Assembly (NCBI RefSeq): GCF_004521985.1
Contig: NZ_SBHZ01000015.1
Location: 1 to 64,000, forward strand
DNA length: 64,000 bases
Reading direction: 5' to 3'
DNA from: Ectopseudomonas khazarica
GTDB taxonomy: Bacteria; Pseudomonadota; Gammaproteobacteria; Pseudomonadales; Pseudomonadaceae
Numbering within the stretch: position 1 is the first letter of the stretch; every line of letters begins with the position of its first letter. Positions 54,274 through 63,852 of this stretch are shown in pieces. The position numbers and the translations under genes were made by a program. The notes below the pieces were generated by a model that saw only the letters and a list, made by a program, of their open reading frames with translations, searched no databases and was not told where the DNA came from.

Positions 54274-55641
54274 ATGACGACTTTCGCTGCTGTGCAGGAA
54301 GCCCAGGCTTTCCTGACCGACAACCCCGACATCGAACTGATCGAGCTGTTCATCCTCGACGCCAACGGCGTGCCGCGCGGCAAGCTGCTGCATCGCGAGG
54401 AACTGCTGGCGCTGTATGAGAGCGGCCGGCCGTTGCCGAGCACCATGCTGGGCCTGTCCATCCTCGGCGAGGATGTCGAGGACTCCGGTCTGGTCTGGGA
54501 CGTCGGCGATATCGACTGCCGCGCCTACCCGTTGCCCGGTAGCCTGGTGCGCCTGCCCTGGCGGCAGATTCCCACTGCTGCGGTACAGGTTTCCATGCAC
54601 CCCAGCGAAGGCCTGCCGGCAACCCCCGCCGACCCGCGCCAGTTGCTGGTGCGGGTGATCGAGCAGCTCGAAGCCGACGGCTATCACCCGGTGATGGCCT
54701 GCGAGCTGGAGTTCTACCTGCTCGACCAGAAGCGCGACGCGCAAGGGCGCCCGCAGCCGGCGCTGGATGCCGACGGTGGCCGTCCGCGACAGACCCAGGT
54801 CTACGGCCTGCGCGAACTGGAGCAGATCGAGCCGTTCCTCCGCGACCTTTACGCCGCCTGCAAGGCCCAGGGGATTCCGGTACGCACGGCGATTTCCGAG
54901 TACGCCCCCGGCCAGGTCGAGATCACCCTGGAACACGGTCCGGTACTGGCGGCGATGGACCAGGCGGTGCGCTACAAGCGCCTGGTCAAGGGGGTGGCGC
55001 ATGCCCACGGCATGCAGGCCTGCTTCATGGCCAAGCCGTTCGCCGAGATCGCCGGCACCGGCATGCACATGCACGTCAGCCTGGCCGATGCGGCGGGTGA
55101 CAATCTGTTCGCCAGCGAAGATCCGGCCGGTACGCCGCTGTTGCGTCAGGCGGTCGGCGGCATGCTCGCCAGCCTGCACGACTCGTTGCTGCTGTTCTGC
55201 CCCAATGCCAACTCCTACCGACGTTTCCAGGCCAACAGCTACGCGCCGCTGGCGCCGACCTGGGGTGTGGATAACCGTACCGTGAGCCTGCGCGTGCCGG
55301 GCGGCCCGGCCAGGACCCGACACGTCGAGCACCGCATCTGCGGCGCCGACGCCAACCCCTACCTCGCGGCAGCGGCGATTCTCGCCGGTATCCAGCGCGG
55401 CATCCGCGACCGCCTCGACCCCGGGGCACCGATCGAGGGCAACGGCTATGCCCAGGCCAAGGAGCGCCTGCCGAGCCAATGGTCGGCGGCGATCCAGGCG
55501 CTGGAGCAGTCGAGCTGGGCCCGCGACGCCTTCGGTGACGACTTCCTCAAGGTGTTCCTGGCGGTCAAGCGCGCCGAGTATCGCCAGTTCATGGGCGAGG
55601 TCGGCGAGCAGGACTGGCGCTGGTACCTGAGCAACGCCTGA
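54274..55641 (+). CDS. Glutamine synthetase-family gamma-glutamyl-amine ligase
   Basis: The enzyme (455 aa) has the glutamine synthetase fold but resembles the gamma-glutamylpolyamine synthetases (PuuA/PauA/SpuI). ACELEFYLL and GTGMHMHVSL carry metal ligands, and FCPNANSYRRF and NRTVSLRVPGG belong to the ATP and glutamate sites. The next gene, a PuuB-like oxidase, supports a pathway in which amines such as putrescine are gamma-glutamylated and then oxidised. The exact amine is not determined. Regulatory adenylylation segments of classic GlnA are missing. Confidence 0.88.
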   Translation: MTTFAAVQEAQAFLTDNPDIELIELFILDANGVPRGKLLHREELLALYESGRPLPSTMLGLSILGEDVEDSGLVWDVGDIDCRAYPLPGSLVRLPWRQIPTAAVQVSMHPSEGLPATPADPRQLLVRVIEQLEADGYHPVMACELEFYLLDQKRDAQGRPQPALDADGGRPRQTQVYGLRELEQIEPFLRDLYAACKAQGIPVRTAISEYAPGQVEITLEHGPVLAAMDQAVRYKRLVKGVAHAHGMQACFMAKPFAEIAGTGMHMHVSLADAAGDNLFASEDPAGTPLLRQAVGGMLASLHDSLLLFCPNANSYRRFQANSYAPLAPTWGVDNRTVSLRVPGGPARTRHVEHRICGADANPYLAAAAILAGIQRGIRDRLDPGAPIEGNGYAQAKERLPSQWSAAIQALEQSSWARDAFGDDFLKVFLAVKRAEYRQFMGEVGEQDWRWYLSNA

Positions 55642-55650
55642 CTGAACAGC

Positions 55651-55726
55651 ATCGCGGCTGAAGCCGCTCCTACGAAGTGTGCATCCCATGTAGGCGCGGC
55701 GGGCGGCATTCCGCTTCAGCCGCGAT
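55651..55726. repeat. REP-like palindromic element
   Basis: ATCGCGGCTGAAGC (55651-55664) and GCTTCAGCCGCGAT (55713-55726) are perfect inverted copies of 14 bases. The inner flanks CCGCTCCTAC (55664-55673) and GTAGGCGCGG (55690-55699) are also complementary with one mismatch. This is the typical extragenic palindrome of Pseudomonas genomes. It lies between the ligase and the oxidase of one pathway, so it could stabilise or attenuate the mRNA. Confidence 0.85.
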
Positions 55727-55765
55727 CTCAGATTCACCGGTGCCAACGCACCCCAAGGATATGCA

Positions 55766-57079
55766 ATGAACGCGATCAACCAAGCCGTCAAACCCGCCGC
55801 CGAGCGGGCGCCTTCCTACTACTCGGCGTCGCTCAACTTCGAGTCCGACTACCCGACGCTGCAGGGCAGCGTGAGCGTGGACGTGGCCATCATCGGCGGT
55901 GGCTTCACCGGCATCGCCACGGCCGTGGAGCTGGCCGAGCGCGGCCTCAAGGTCGCCGTGGTGGAAACCAACAAGGTCGGCTGGGGGGCCAGCGGGCGCA
56001 ACGGTGGCCAGGTCACCGGCAGCCTGTCCGGCGACGAAGCCATGCGCAAGCAGATGCGCAACAGCCTCGGCAGCGACGTCGACGACTTCATCTGGCACCT
56101 GCGCTGGCGCGGCCACGAGATCATCAAGAGCCGTGTGGCCAGGTACGGCATCGCCTGCGACCTCAAGCACGGCCATCTGCACGCGGCGATGAAGCCCAGC
56201 CACATGGACGAGCTCAGGGCCTCCTACGACGAGGCGCTGCGGCGCGGCATGGCCGGCGAGGTGAGCCTGCTCGACGGCGCCGAGGTGCGTGCCCAGCTGG
56301 GCAGCGACCTGTACTGCGGGGCGATCAAGAACACCCGCAACATGCACCTGCACCCGCTCAACCTGTGCCTCGGCGAAGCGCAGGCGGCGGCGAGCCTGGG
56401 CGCGCTGATCTTCGAGCATTCCGAAGTGCTGGATATCGTCCATGGCCCGCGTCCGGCGGTGGTCACCACGGGCGGGCGCATCGAAGCCAAGCAGGTGCTG
56501 CTGGCTGGCGACGTCTACCACAAGCTGGAGCGGCGCAAGCTCAAGGGCATGATCTTCCCGGCCATGGGGGGCATCGTCACCACCGCGCCGCTGGGCGAGC
56601 TGGCGAAAGAGATCAACCCGCATGACCTGGCAGTCTACGACTGCCGTTTCGTGCTCGACTACTACCGCCTGACCGGCGACGGCCGCCTGCTGTTCGGCGG
56701 TGGTGCCAACTATTCCGGGCGTGATTCACGGGACATCGCCGGGGAACTGCGCCCGTGCATCGAGCGCACCTTCCCGCAACTCAAGGGCGTGCAGATCGAC
56801 TTCCAGTGGAGCTGCGCCATGGGCATCGTGATGAACCGCATCCCGCAGCTGGGCAAGCTGTCGTCCAATGTCTGGTACTGCCAGGGCTACTCCGGTCACG
56901 GCGTGGCGACCACCCACATCATGGGCGAGATCATGGCCAAGGCGATTACCGGCGACCTAGAGCAGTACGACACCTTCGCTGCCTGCAAGCACATCAAGGT
57001 GCCGCTGGGTGACCAGCTCGGCAACCCGATGCTGGCGGCCGGCATGTGGTACTACCAGATGCTGGAGAAGCTGCGCTGA
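55766..57079 (+). CDS. PuuB-like FAD amine oxidase
   Basis: The flavoenzyme (437 aa) belongs to the DAO-type FAD oxidoreductases close to gamma-glutamylputrescine oxidase (PuuB/PauB). The FAD motif is IIGGGFTGIA (42-51), with the following ASGRNGGQVTG loop that is diagnostic for the group, and WYCQGYSGHGVATTHIMGEI near the C-terminus. It would oxidise the gamma-glutamylated amine made by the upstream ligase. A downstream aldehyde dehydrogenase or hydrolase, as in complete puu clusters, is not adjacent. Confidence 0.88.
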   Translation: MNAINQAVKPAAERAPSYYSASLNFESDYPTLQGSVSVDVAIIGGGFTGIATAVELAERGLKVAVVETNKVGWGASGRNGGQVTGSLSGDEAMRKQMRNSLGSDVDDFIWHLRWRGHEIIKSRVARYGIACDLKHGHLHAAMKPSHMDELRASYDEALRRGMAGEVSLLDGAEVRAQLGSDLYCGAIKNTRNMHLHPLNLCLGEAQAAASLGALIFEHSEVLDIVHGPRPAVVTTGGRIEAKQVLLAGDVYHKLERRKLKGMIFPAMGGIVTTAPLGELAKEINPHDLAVYDCRFVLDYYRLTGDGRLLFGGGANYSGRDSRDIAGELRPCIERTFPQLKGVQIDFQWSCAMGIVMNRIPQLGKLSSNVWYCQGYSGHGVATTHIMGEIMAKAITGDLEQYDTFAACKHIKVPLGDQLGNPMLAAGMWYYQMLEKLR

Positions 57080-57104
57080 GGGCGGCCAGAGTCCTAGGCG
57101 CCAT

Positions 57105-58517
57105 TCAGCGGCGGACAGCGCCGATGAGACGCAACAACTGCTGGCAGGCCCGTTCGACGTCGGACTCCAGGATGTTGGGAATGCCCAGCAGCAGCCCGGA
57201 CCTGGCGCCTTCGGCCTTGGCGTACCAGACGCTCAGGGGCGCTGGCGCCATGCCCTGGGTCAGGGCCAGGCGGGCGATCCGCTGATCATCCTCGCCATTG
57301 TCGAGCGGCAGCAACAGCGCCAGCCCGGCCATGGCGTCCTGGGCATGTTCCTGACCCAGCGCCGCGCGCAGCAGTCCCAGGCGGGAGGCGTACAGGCGCT
57401 TCATGCGTCGCAGGTGACGCAGGTAGTGTCCGCCCTTCATGAATGCCGTGATGGTCATCTGCGTGGCCATGGCCGGTGCCGGTGCCAGCACGGCGGCGCT
57501 ATCCATGAAGTGGTTGACCAGGGCCGGCGGTACGACCATGAAGCCCAGGCGCAGTGCCGGGCTGATCGTCTTGCTGAAGGTGCCGATGTGGATCACGCGC
57601 CCGGCATGGTCCAGCGAGGCCAGTGCCGGAGCGGCCTTGCCCGCCAGTTGCAGCTCGCTGAGGTAGTCGTCCTCGATGATCCAGCTGTCGCTGCGTGATG
57701 CCCATTCCAGCAACGCATGGCGTCGCGCCAGCGACAGGGTCATGCCCAGGGGGGCCTGCTGCCCAGCCGTCACCACGGCCAGGGCTGCCAGGGGCGCCCT
57801 GGCAATCCCCTGCTCGACGACCAGACCCTGCTCGTCGACGTCGACGGGCACCACCTGCACCCCCGTCGTCGACAGCGCGAGACGCGCCAGTGGGTAGCCC
57901 GGATCCTCGAACCAGGCTTGCCGGTTGCGCAACGGCAGGGCGAGCAGTGCCAGGCCCAGGGCCCCGGCATGGCCACTGGTCACCAGGATCTGCTCAGGCG
58001 AACAGACCAGGCCGCGAGCGACCGCCAGGTAGGCGGCGATTTCCGTGCGCAGGGCCTGCTCGCCACGGGGATCGGGGTAGTTGGTCGGGCTGTGCGCCGC
58101 GTGCCGTGCGGCGCTGATGCTGGCGCGACTCCACTGGGTATAGGGAAAGGCATCTTGCGCCGGAACCCCCACCTGGAAGGGCAGCGGTGGATGACCGAAC
58201 GGATGCATGAGGAACGCCGGCAACGGACCTCGCGGCGTTGCTGGGGCAACGAGCGTTCGGCTGCTCGGCGGGTGCTCGCAGACATAGGTGCCTGCCGCTC
58301 CGCGTGCGACCAGCAACTGCTCGTCGATCAGGCGCTCGTAGGCCGCCCGCACGGTGCCGCGCGCCACCCCCAGTTGCGCTGCCAGGTCGCGCCAGGAGGG
58401 CATGCGGGCGCCGGCATACAGCTGCCCTTCGCGGATGGCGCTGCCAATGCTGAGGCGTATCTGTTCTATCAGCGACTGGCCGGCGTGGCGGTTGAGCTCG
58501 ATGCGCACGTTATCCAC
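57105..58517 (-). CDS. MocR/GabR-family regulator
   Basis: The protein (470 aa) fuses an N-terminal GntR-type winged helix (SLIEQIRLSIGSAIREGQLY; LAAQLGVARGTVRAAYERL, about 1-75) to an aminotransferase-fold domain (about 110-470). The PLP lysine is Lys 316 in GTFSKTISPALRLGF and the cofactor Asp lies in IIEDDYLSE (280-288). Such regulators sense PLP or amino-group substrates. The start is GTG. It is convergent with the oxidase and divergent from the thioredoxin gene; either neighbour may be a target, with the amine pathway the better guess. Confidence 0.9.
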   Translation of the reverse strand: MDNVRIELNRHAGQSLIEQIRLSIGSAIREGQLYAGARMPSWRDLAAQLGVARGTVRAAYERLIDEQLLVARGAAGTYVCEHPPSSRTLVAPATPRGPLPAFLMHPFGHPPLPFQVGVPAQDAFPYTQWSRASISAARHAAHSPTNYPDPRGEQALRTEIAAYLAVARGLVCSPEQILVTSGHAGALGLALLALPLRNRQAWFEDPGYPLARLALSTTGVQVVPVDVDEQGLVVEQGIARAPLAALAVVTAGQQAPLGMTLSLARRHALLEWASRSDSWIIEDDYLSELQLAGKAAPALASLDHAGRVIHIGTFSKTISPALRLGFMVVPPALVNHFMDSAAVLAPAPAMATQMTITAFMKGGHYLRHLRRMKRLYASRLGLLRAALGQEHAQDAMAGLALLLPLDNGEDDQRIARLALTQGMAPAPLSVWYAKAEGARSGLLLGIPNILESDVERACQQLLRLIGAVRR

Positions 58518-58782
58518 CCGGCACCCCCTCGATCGAGGGCGTCAGCAGGTCGGTGCAGGGGCAAGGCGTGGAAGGAATGTCCATGGGCGATCGACCATCC
58601 AGCCCGGCTGTACGCAAGCGCGGTGGCCCTGTCCGGTGCTGGGAGCGGATGGGCCGGGTTGGCGTTGGCTTGCTCGATGATGGTACAGCCGAAAAGGTAA
58701 TTCTTGGCTCTTTTTTTTGCACCGTCAGCAGGTGAGGATCACGCCATCGCATTACTCGGTTCAGACTTTAAGGAGATCCACG

Positions 58783-59835
58783 GTGCCCCTGATGACACTT
58801 GCAACTCGACTCAAATACCTGGCTGGCGTGGCGCTGTTCGCCGTTGCCTGTCAGGGTGTTCACGCGGAAGAAAGCATCGATGAAGGCGAGCGACGTGCGC
58901 AGCATGCAGGGGCCGAGCTGATCGGCAAGCCGGCGCCGGCGGCAGTCCTGCAGACCATCGATGGTGAGCGCATCGACCTGGCGCAGCTCTACGGCAAGAA
59001 GCCGGTCTACCTCAAGTTCTGGGCCACCTGGTGCGTGCCTTGCCGGCAGCAGATGCCCGGCTTCGAAGAGGTGCAGCAGACCCTGGGTGACGATATCCAG
59101 GTCATCGCGGTGAACACCGGCTTCAGTGACGACATCGAATCGGTCCGTGCCTACCGGCAGGCGCTGGGCCTGAGCATGCCCATCGTCGTCGATGACGGCA
59201 GCCTGGCCGCCGCGTTCAACCTGCGGGTCACGCCGCAGCACGTGCTGATCGGTCGGGACGGACGGATCGCGCATGTCGGCCACCTGGACGATGCGCAGCT
59301 GCACGCGGCCTTGCAGCGGGTGCTGGATGCGGGCACCGCGACGGTGGCGGCATCGCCGAACGAGCAGGCCGACGCCGGCCGTCGCTTCAACGTCGGTGAT
59401 CAGGTCGAGGGTGTGCAGCTGGCGATGCTCGAAGGCGCTGCCGTCTCTCTCGGCCAGGCCAGCGGCAAGCCGCGGGCACTGGTGTTCTTCGCGCCCTGGT
59501 GCGAGTCCTACCTGGCCGAGAGCCGGCCGCAGACTTCCCAGGCGTGCCTGCGGGTACGCCAGGATGTCGATCGGCTGGCGGCGCAGAGTGGCGTCGAATG
59601 GTTCGGCATCTCGTCCGGGCTCTGGACGTCGAAGCAGGACCTGCAGGACTACAAGGCCAGCACCAACACGCAGCTGCCCCTGGCGCTGGACGAGGGCGAC
59701 GCACTGTTCCGTGCCTTCGGTGTGCGCGACATCCCCAGTGTCGTGCTGCTCGATGCGCAGGGGCGTGTGGCCCAGGTGCTGAAGCCGCAGGATACGCACC
59801 TGGCCGAAGCGCTCGACAGCATCAGCGCCCGTTGA
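58783..59835 (+). CDS. Periplasmic tandem thioredoxin-fold protein
   Basis: The protein (350 aa) has a signal peptide (1-28, ending VHA) and two thioredoxin-like domains. The first (about 45-185) is TlpA/ResA-like with an active WCVPC site (Cys 84, Cys 87) and a cis-Pro region RVTPQH. The second (about 205-350) has FAPWCESYL, keeping Cys 240 but losing the second Cys; Cys 255 lies 15 residues further on. AAGGAG sits seven bases before the GTG start, whereas the ATG nine bases later is too far. The next gene encodes a ScsB/DsbD-like reductant supplier, which probably keeps this protein reduced. Confidence 0.85.
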   Translation: MPLMTLATRLKYLAGVALFAVACQGVHAEESIDEGERRAQHAGAELIGKPAPAAVLQTIDGERIDLAQLYGKKPVYLKFWATWCVPCRQQMPGFEEVQQTLGDDIQVIAVNTGFSDDIESVRAYRQALGLSMPIVVDDGSLAAAFNLRVTPQHVLIGRDGRIAHVGHLDDAQLHAALQRVLDAGTATVAASPNEQADAGRRFNVGDQVEGVQLAMLEGAAVSLGQASGKPRALVFFAPWCESYLAESRPQTSQACLRVRQDVDRLAAQSGVEWFGISSGLWTSKQDLQDYKASTNTQLPLALDEGDALFRAFGVRDIPSVVLLDAQGRVAQVLKPQDTHLAEALDSISAR

Positions 59836-59890
59836 TCTCCCTGGCGGCGGGGTGCCCGCCGCCATCCAGCCCTCCGCTCTCAAGGTCATC

Positions 59891-61927
59891 ATGCTTAGAC
59901 GGTTAATCATGGCACTGCTGTTCGGTGCCCTCATGGCCCCGCTTGCCTGGGCCCAGAACTTGCCGGGACGTGGTGAGGTGCTCATCACCTCGTCGCTGCT
60001 GGCCGAGAGTCCGACGCCTGCGGCAGGCGGGCAGACGACACTGGCGCTGGTCATGGATCCCCAGGCCGGCTGGCATGGCTACTGGAAGCAGCCCGGCGAT
60101 GTCGGCCTGGCGCCGCAGCTGACCTGGCATCTGCCCGAGGGCGTCAGCGTCGGCGAGCCGGTCTATCCGGTGCCGCAGACGTTGCTGATCGATGGCCTGA
60201 TGAACCATGTCTACGAGCACCCCTATGCCGTGCTGATACCGCTGCATGTCGCGGACGGCCTGGCCAGCGGTGAGTCGTTGGCGATTCGCCTGGATATGAA
60301 GTACCTGGCCTGCCGATACGACGCGTGCGTGCCGGAACAGGCGAGCCTGGAGACGCGCCTGACGGTCGGTGACGGCCGCAACGACCCGGCGCTGAGCGAT
60401 ACCTTCGCCCACTGGCGTCAGGCCTTGCCCAGGCCGCTCGGCAGCTCCGCCCGGTTCGCTGTCGAGGAGGGGGTCATGCGTGTCAGCATTCCGCTGCCTG
60501 CGGGCATGGCAATCGACGCGCCTCACCTGTTCTCGGCCACCCCAGGCGCACTCGACAACGCAGCCGAGCAACGGGTGGAGCGCAGCGACGATCACCTGAT
60601 CATCGAAACCCGGCCGGGCCAGCAGGTGCCAGAGCACTTCGATGCCCTGCTGTCGCTGGGTAACGGCCTGGGCCTGGACGTGAAGGTCAGCCGCAGTGAG
60701 GTTCAGCCCGGCAATACGCTGGTGATGACCCTGGTTGCGCTGGCCGGTGCGCTGCTTGGCGGCCTGCTGCTCAACCTGATGCCCTGCGTATTCCCCATCC
60801 TCAGCCTCAAGGCATTGAGCATCGCACGAGCCAACGGCAGTGACGGGGCCGCCCGGCGCGAGGCGCTGGCGTACACGGCCGGGGTGGTGGCGGTCTGTGT
60901 CCTGCTGGGTGCGCTGTTGCTCGCGCTGCGCTCTGGTGGCTCGCAACTCGGCTGGGCCTTCCAGCTTCAGGACCCGCGCGTGATTCTGGTGCTGCTGTTG
61001 CTGAGCACGGCCATCGCACTCAACTTCGCCGGGCTGTTCGAACTCTCGTCGATCAATGTGGGCAGTGCTCTGGTCAACCGTGAAGGCCATGCCGGCGCAT
61101 TCTGGACCGGCGCGCTGGCGGCCTTCGTCGCCACGCCCTGTACGGGGCCGTTCATGGCGGCTGCGCTGGGCGCGGCACTGGTGCTGCCCAGCGGGGCGGC
61201 CATGCTGGTGTTCGCCGGTCTGGGCCTGGGGATCGCCCTGCCGTTCCTGCTGCTGGGCTTCGTGCCGGCGCTGCGTCAGCGTCTGCCGCGGCCCGGCCCC
61301 TGGATGGAAACCCTGCGCCACGTCCTGGCCGTTCCCATGTTCCTCACGGCGCTGGCGTTGCTCTGGGTACTCGCTCAGCAGGTCGGCAGCAATGCCCTGA
61401 TCACGGTGATCGGCTGCACGCTGCTGCTGGGCCTCGGTCTGTGGGTCGCGGGCTTGCGCCAGCGGGCGTTCAAGTCAAACAGCTGGATACCTGCGGTGCT
61501 GGCGGCCGTCCTGGCGCTGAGCATCGGTCTGAGTCAGGACAGCAGCCCTCAGGCCCAGCGCGCAGCGCAGGCCTACCAGCCTTTCGACGAGGCGCGCCTG
61601 AGCAGCCTGCGCCAGGGCGAGCATGCCGTCTTCGTGTACTTCACAGCGGACTGGTGCGTGACCTGCAAGGTCAACGAGCAGGTCGCGATCAACCGCCCGC
61701 AAACGCAGCGCGCCTTCGACGCACATGGCGTGCAGGTGATGCGCGGTGACTGGACGCGCGGTGACGCCACGATTACCGCCTTTCTCGAAAAACACGGCCG
61801 CTCGGGTGTGCCGCTGTACCTGTGGTACGTGCCAGGCCAGGCGGCGCCAGAGGTGTTGCCCCAGGTTCTTGGCCCGGGGCTGCTGAGCGAACTGGCCGCC
61901 AACGACCGTCCCATGACGGAGCCTTGA
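59891..61927 (+). CDS. ScsB/DsbD-like membrane thiol:disulfide electron carrier
   Basis: The protein (678 aa) moves electrons from cytoplasmic thioredoxin to the periplasm. It starts with a signal peptide (1-21), then a periplasmic domain with Cys 141 and Cys 146 (LACRYDACVPE), an eight-helix membrane domain whose redox Cys are Cys 299 (LMPCVFP) and Cys 417 (ATPCTGP), and a C-terminal thioredoxin domain with WCVTC (Cys 589, Cys 592). All three cysteine pairs are intact. The N-terminal domain is longer than in DsbD, as in ScsB. AAGGTC precedes the ATG. The upstream tandem thioredoxin is the likely partner. Confidence 0.88.
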   Translation: MLRRLIMALLFGALMAPLAWAQNLPGRGEVLITSSLLAESPTPAAGGQTTLALVMDPQAGWHGYWKQPGDVGLAPQLTWHLPEGVSVGEPVYPVPQTLLIDGLMNHVYEHPYAVLIPLHVADGLASGESLAIRLDMKYLACRYDACVPEQASLETRLTVGDGRNDPALSDTFAHWRQALPRPLGSSARFAVEEGVMRVSIPLPAGMAIDAPHLFSATPGALDNAAEQRVERSDDHLIIETRPGQQVPEHFDALLSLGNGLGLDVKVSRSEVQPGNTLVMTLVALAGALLGGLLLNLMPCVFPILSLKALSIARANGSDGAARREALAYTAGVVAVCVLLGALLLALRSGGSQLGWAFQLQDPRVILVLLLLSTAIALNFAGLFELSSINVGSALVNREGHAGAFWTGALAAFVATPCTGPFMAAALGAALVLPSGAAMLVFAGLGLGIALPFLLLGFVPALRQRLPRPGPWMETLRHVLAVPMFLTALALLWVLAQQVGSNALITVIGCTLLLGLGLWVAGLRQRAFKSNSWIPAVLAAVLALSIGLSQDSSPQAQRAAQAYQPFDEARLSSLRQGEHAVFVYFTADWCVTCKVNEQVAINRPQTQRAFDAHGVQVMRGDWTRGDATITAFLEKHGRSGVPLYLWYVPGQAAPEVLPQVLGPGLLSELAANDRPMTEP

Positions 61928-62025
61928 GCGACCTGGCCAGGAGCGCGTCGGCAGTGCGCTGCGCGATGCGTCCGGCCGATCATCAGGAGCCGTGATCTCG
62001 GGCACGGGCATGCACCGGTGGCGTT

Positions 62026-62355
62026 TCAGCGCTGGCTGCGGCATTCGCCCAGGCTGCGGTAGCGGATACTGCGCAGTTCTTCGTTGCTGTCTTCGAAGAC
62101 CATGATCTGTGGGATGACTCCGCAGTATTCGATTCTCGGGCTCTGGTAAACGACCTTGGCGATGTCCAGTTTCATGCTGTAGCGGTAGTCCTGGATTTGC
62201 GGCATCGGCTTGCCCGTGCGCTCGGCGTATCGCTGGGCGACTTCGATGCTGTTCTGTTCGATCTGCCTGACCTTGTCCTTTGGAAAGGACTGCGCAAGGG
62301 CGTTGCTGGCGACCAGCAGAAGGGCGAGAGGCAAGAGGTGGTTGAGGATTTTCAT
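62026..62355 (-). CDS. DUF2790 periplasmic protein
   Basis: This small protein (109 aa) has a signal peptide (HLLPLALLLVASNALA) and a C-terminal DUF2790 domain: YRYSMKLDIAKVVYQS, a Cys in EYCGVIPQIMVFED, and the terminal IRYRSLGEC, so two Cys may form a disulfide. DUF2790 proteins are abundant in pseudomonads, exported, and of unknown function. Its neighbour is a thiol-reducing system, which may matter for the Cys pair, though this is speculation. Confidence 0.8.
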   Translation of the reverse strand: MKILNHLLPLALLLVASNALAQSFPKDKVRQIEQNSIEVAQRYAERTGKPMPQIQDYRYSMKLDIAKVVYQSPRIEYCGVIPQIMVFEDSNEELRSIRYRSLGECRSQR

Positions 62356-62481
62356 GGCTGGGCCTGTGGCTGATGGTGTCGAGCCGGACACTAGCGCCCC
62401 GTCGCTTACCCAGGCATTGCGCCAGGATTACAATCGCGAAAGCCGACGCCGGCAGGGGCTTGGCACCTGCCGGTGGCACAC

Positions 62482-63795
62482 TCAGAAGACGTACTGCAGG
62501 CGCATGACGACGCCATCGCCGGTGTCATCGCCGACCGTGTTGCTGGCGTTGTCGGTACTCGCCGTGACGTAGTTGGCGCTGATCTTCACGGCCTCGTTGG
62601 CATACCAGTTGACGCCAAGTGTATGGGTCCTGGCGCGAGCGTCACCGACCTGGCGTGTGGTCGTGCTGCTGGTGATGTTGTCATCCTCCACCCTGATCGA
62701 GTCGAAACGGTAGAACAGCTCCCAGGCCCCCAGTGCCTTGTCGTCCGCCTTGATGGTGTCGAACCTGGCGCCATCGAGTCGGTAGAGACGCGGCTCGCCG
62801 GTGAGGGTGTAGGCGACCTGGACGTAGTAGCCGTCCGCTTCGACGTCGTTGCTCGCCTGGTCGGCCTTGAGGGTGCGGCGCAGATACTCGCCCTGGACCG
62901 AGAAGGCATCCAGGGCCCAGGCACCCTCCACGCCCCATACCGCGTCGTCGTCCCAGAGATCGGCGCTGGCAGTGGCGCCACCGAAGACCACGCGGTTGCC
63001 GTTGTCACCGGCGCTGCTGCCGCCGTTGGTGCTGACACCGCGCATTCCCGCGCGTGGACGAATGCGTGTGTCCACGGCGCTGCCGCCGAGGTCGCGATAG
63101 GCGTACTGCAGGCCGACATGCAGGACATTGCCGGGTTGCTTGAGGGGCGCGAACACCGCGCGGGCGTTGTAGCGTTTGACGCTGTCACCATCGCTGTCGT
63201 TGTTGTTCTCGCTGAAGACGCTGCCGGAAAGGTATGCGGAACCGGCGATGACGCGGGTCGCCTGTAGTCCCAGGCCGGAGTTGTCGTTTATCCAGTCGGC
63301 CAGCTCGTAGGACAGGTTGCGTTCCAGCGCGGTCGTCCATTTCGAGCTGGTGGCCTTCTCCAGGCCGAAGTCGGTGTAGAAGCGACCGGCCTTGATGTTC
63401 AGCGGGCTGAAGCCTGTATAGGTGACGCTGGCCTCGTCGAAGTAACCGGCACTGTCGTTGCCGGTGTTGCGCGACAGGTCATAGTTGATCTGGTACTTCC
63501 AGTCCCTGTAGGCGGTGCCGCCCAGTTCCAGGTAGGCGCGTCGGAAATAGCCCGCATCGGCCGAGTTGCCATTGCGCGTGTAGTAACCGTCGAACATCGA
63601 ATAATCGGCCTGCAAGCGGCCGCCCAGCTTGAAGCTGAAGGCTTTGTCTGTGGTGGCCACCTCCAGCCCGCCTTTGGTCCTGATGACGATATCGGCGCCG
63701 TCGGTGGTGACCGTCCCGGCGTGTGCCGGGATGGCAGGAAGACTCAGCAGGATGCCGAGTGCGAGGAGGGAAAATGGCGTGGGTTTGATCAACAT
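62482..63795 (-). CDS. OprO/OprP-family outer-membrane porin
   Basis: The protein (437 aa) is a 16-stranded porin of the phosphate/pyrophosphate-selective family. A signal peptide (LLALGILLSLPAIPAHA) is followed by the family N-terminus DIVIRTKGGLEVATTDKAFS and FKLGGRLQADYSMFDG; it ends in LQYVF with the terminal Phe required for outer-membrane insertion. AAGGAG precedes the ATG. A pair of Pho-box-like repeats stands upstream. Selectivity for phosphate cannot be read from the visible Lys/Arg ladder with confidence. Confidence 0.85.
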   Translation of the reverse strand: MLIKPTPFSLLALGILLSLPAIPAHAGTVTTDGADIVIRTKGGLEVATTDKAFSFKLGGRLQADYSMFDGYYTRNGNSADAGYFRRAYLELGGTAYRDWKYQINYDLSRNTGNDSAGYFDEASVTYTGFSPLNIKAGRFYTDFGLEKATSSKWTTALERNLSYELADWINDNSGLGLQATRVIAGSAYLSGSVFSENNNDSDGDSVKRYNARAVFAPLKQPGNVLHVGLQYAYRDLGGSAVDTRIRPRAGMRGVSTNGGSSAGDNGNRVVFGGATASADLWDDDAVWGVEGAWALDAFSVQGEYLRRTLKADQASNDVEADGYYVQVAYTLTGEPRLYRLDGARFDTIKADDKALGAWELFYRFDSIRVEDDNITSSTTTRQVGDARARTHTLGVNWYANEAVKISANYVTASTDNASNTVGDDTGDGVVMRLQYVF

Positions 63796-63852
63796 GCATG
63801 GCTCCTTGTCGCCGAATGTCAGGGGTTGGCGACGGGATGCTTTGCGGGGCGG

